From contig NZ_JAHTBI010000053.1 in assembly GCF_019168305.1 (NCBI RefSeq), positions 1-64,000 on the forward strand: a stretch of DNA of 64,000 nucleotides, written 5' to 3'. Both the position numbers and the translations under genes were made by a program. The notes below the pieces were generated by a model, which saw only the letters and a list, made by a program, of their open reading frames with translations, was not told the origin of the DNA and did no database searches. This stretch comes from Pseudomonas aegrilactucae (lineage in GTDB: Bacteria > Pseudomonadota > Gammaproteobacteria > Pseudomonadales > Pseudomonadaceae). Below are positions 62,900 through 64,000 of this stretch, one piece after another (within the stretch, counting starts at the first letter, position 1; the number at the start of each line of letters is the position of its first letter).

Positions 62900-63646
62900 T
62901 TAGCCGAGTTGCTCCATGACCTCGTCAGGAATCTCGGCGTTGGAGTAGACGTTCTGTACATCATCCAGGTCTTCAAGCATGTCGATCAGCTTGAGTACCT
63001 TTTGCGCACCTTCCAGGTCCAGCTCGGCACTGGTGGTGGGCTGCATCACGATTTCTGCATCCGCCGCCTTGAAGCCGGCCGCTTCCAGCGCGGTGCGCAC
63101 TGCATAGAAGCTGGCAAAGGAGGTGAACACGTCGAACGAGCCGTCTTCGTTGCTGACCACGTCGTCCGCATCGGCTTCCATCGCCGCTTCCATCAGCGCA
63201 TCTTCATCGACGCCTGCGGCAAAGCTGATCTGCCCCTTGCGCTCGAACAGGTAGGCCACCGAGCCATCGGTGCCCAGGTTGCCGCCGCACTTGCTGAAGG
63301 CGTGCCGCACGGCCGCCGCGGTACGGTTGCGGTTGTCGGTCATGGCCTCGACCATCACGGCCACGCCACCCGGGCCGTAGCCCTCGTAGCTGAGCTCTTC
63401 GACGTTGTCGGCCTCGGTCGCGCCAGCACCGCGGGCCACGGCCCGATCGATGATGTCGCGGCTCATGTTGGCACCCAGCGCCTTGTCCAGGGCCAGACGC
63501 AAGCGCGGGTTGGAGTTCGGGTCGCCGCCGCCTTGCTTGGCGGCAACCGTCAGCTCACGAATCCACTTGGTGAAGATCTTGCCTCTCTTGGCATCCTGGC
63601 GCTCTTTGCGGTGCTTGATGTTCGCCCACTTGGAATGACCCGCCAT
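62900..63646 (-). CDS. yebC: YebC/PmpR family transcriptional regulator
   Basis: A 248-residue protein of the YebC family starting [14 protein letters not shown], which fixes the start. The family regulates transcription (PmpR represses the pqs system in P. aeruginosa), and some relatives aid translation. Conserved stretches include [11 protein letters not shown] and [11 protein letters not shown]. It lies between aspS and ruvC on the same strand. Confidence 0.94.
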   Translation of the reverse strand: MAGHSKWANIKHRKERQDAKRGKIFTKWIRELTVAAKQGGGDPNSNPRLRLALDKALGANMSRDIIDRAVARGAGATEADNVEELSYEGYGPGGVAVMVEAMTDNRNRTAAAVRHAFSKCGGNLGTDGSVAYLFERKGQISFAAGVDEDALMEAAMEADADDVVSNEDGSFDVFTSFASFYAVRTALEAAGFKAADAEIVMQPTTSAELDLEGAQKVLKLIDMLEDLDDVQNVYSNAEIPDEVMEQLG

Positions 63647-63734
63647 ATCCGACTCCAAAAATCCTTGAAACAAAACCACGCCCCCGCCCGGTCAACCCGC
63701 GGCGTGGGCAATCAAATCGGCGTGCCGTAACGCA

Positions 63735-63759
63735 AAGGCGCATCCAACTGGATGCGCCC
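63735..63759 (-). terminator. Terminator after aspS
   Basis: A perfect 9-bp stem (GGCGCATCC with GGATGCGCC) around AACT. On the minus strand it is followed by TTTGCGTT. It lies about 10 bases after the aspS stop and before yebC. Confidence 0.75.
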
Positions 63760-63768
63760 CGGGTCCGC

Positions 63769-64000
63769 TTACTCAGCCTTGGGCTGTTCGCGCAGACGAA
63801 TGTGCAACTCACGCAGGGCCTTGGCATCGACCAGGCCAGGGGCCTGGGTCATGACGCAGGCCGCGCTCTGGGTTTTCGGGAAGGCGATCACTTCACGAAT
63901 CGACTGGGCGCCGGTCATCAGCATGACCAGGCGGTCCAGACCGAAGGCCAGGCCACCGTGTGGCGGTGCGCCGAACTTGAGGGCGTCGAGCAGGAAGCCG
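63769..64000 (-). CDS. aspS: Aspartyl-tRNA synthetase, C-terminal end (5' end outside window)
   Basis: The last 76 codons of a class II aspartyl-tRNA synthetase. The translation on the minus strand includes [16 protein letters not shown], the class II motif 3 with its conserved Arg, followed by [12 protein letters not shown]. The frame runs off the right edge. In Pseudomonas aspS is followed by yebC, as here. Confidence 0.95.
   Translation of the reverse strand, partial: GFLLDALKFGAPPHGGLAFGLDRLVMLMTGAQSIREVIAFPKTQSAACVMTQAPGLVDAKALRELHIRLREQPKAE

Overview
The window reads as a chromosomal segment of a Pseudomonas species, most likely from the P. putida group. The main evidence is gene order. 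The right-hand 10 kb runs aspS-yebC-ruvC-ruvA-ruvB-ybgC-tolQ-tolR-tolA-tolB-pal-cpoB-queE-queC-tRNA-Lys, all on the minus strand, and another block runs dapA-bamC-MBL hydrolase-purC-tRNA-Ser. Both are standard Pseudomonas arrangements. High-GC codon use and paired Pseudomonas-type REP elements agree. The species call is inference.

Layout. 1-1.7 kb: the 3' end of an RHS protein with a variable C-terminal tip, a probable immunity gene, and degraded accessory DNA including a likely IS66 transposase fragment. 1.7-12.7 kb: an 11-gene type II secretion operon (order K-E-F-G-H-I-J-L-M-C-D, minus strand) preceded by an lpxO-like lipid A hydroxylase gene. 12.8-33.7 kb: mostly housekeeping genes, namely cysteine synthase, a DUF748 protein, a MoxR/VWA pair, the pxpABC 5-oxoprolinase genes, a class II amidotransferase, oligopeptidase B, small nucleic-acid enzymes, rnd-ycgL and eptA.

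33.7-39.5 kb is the most unusual part: an accessory cluster beside tRNA-Ser with visibly lower GC at its right end. It holds a 41-residue acidic peptide gene with tandem cysteines near its N-terminus, an 11-bp terminator-like hairpin, a standalone YcaO gene, an atypical Cys/Met-metabolism PLP enzyme, a PhyH-type oxygenase, and an overlapping trio of APS kinase, aspartyl/asparaginyl hydroxylase and sulfotransferase. I read it as a probable new RiPP (ribosomally made, post-translationally modified peptide) pathway. The peptide would be modified by YcaO chemistry, oxidation and possibly sulfation. No transporter or dedicated protease is visible in the cluster.

40-51.6 kb: purC, bamC, dapA, a gcvR-like regulator, bcp, an AI-2E family permease, a TusA-like protein, a BepA-like M48 protease, nadA, a YdgA-like protein and an oxaloacetate decarboxylase-like enzyme. 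52.1-53.2 kb: a secreted family 1 pectate lyase, which suggests a plant-associated lifestyle and is a plausible client of the type II system. 53.3-64 kb: tRNA-Lys, preQ0 genes, the Tol-Pal operon, the Holliday junction resolvase genes, yebC and the 3' end of aspS.
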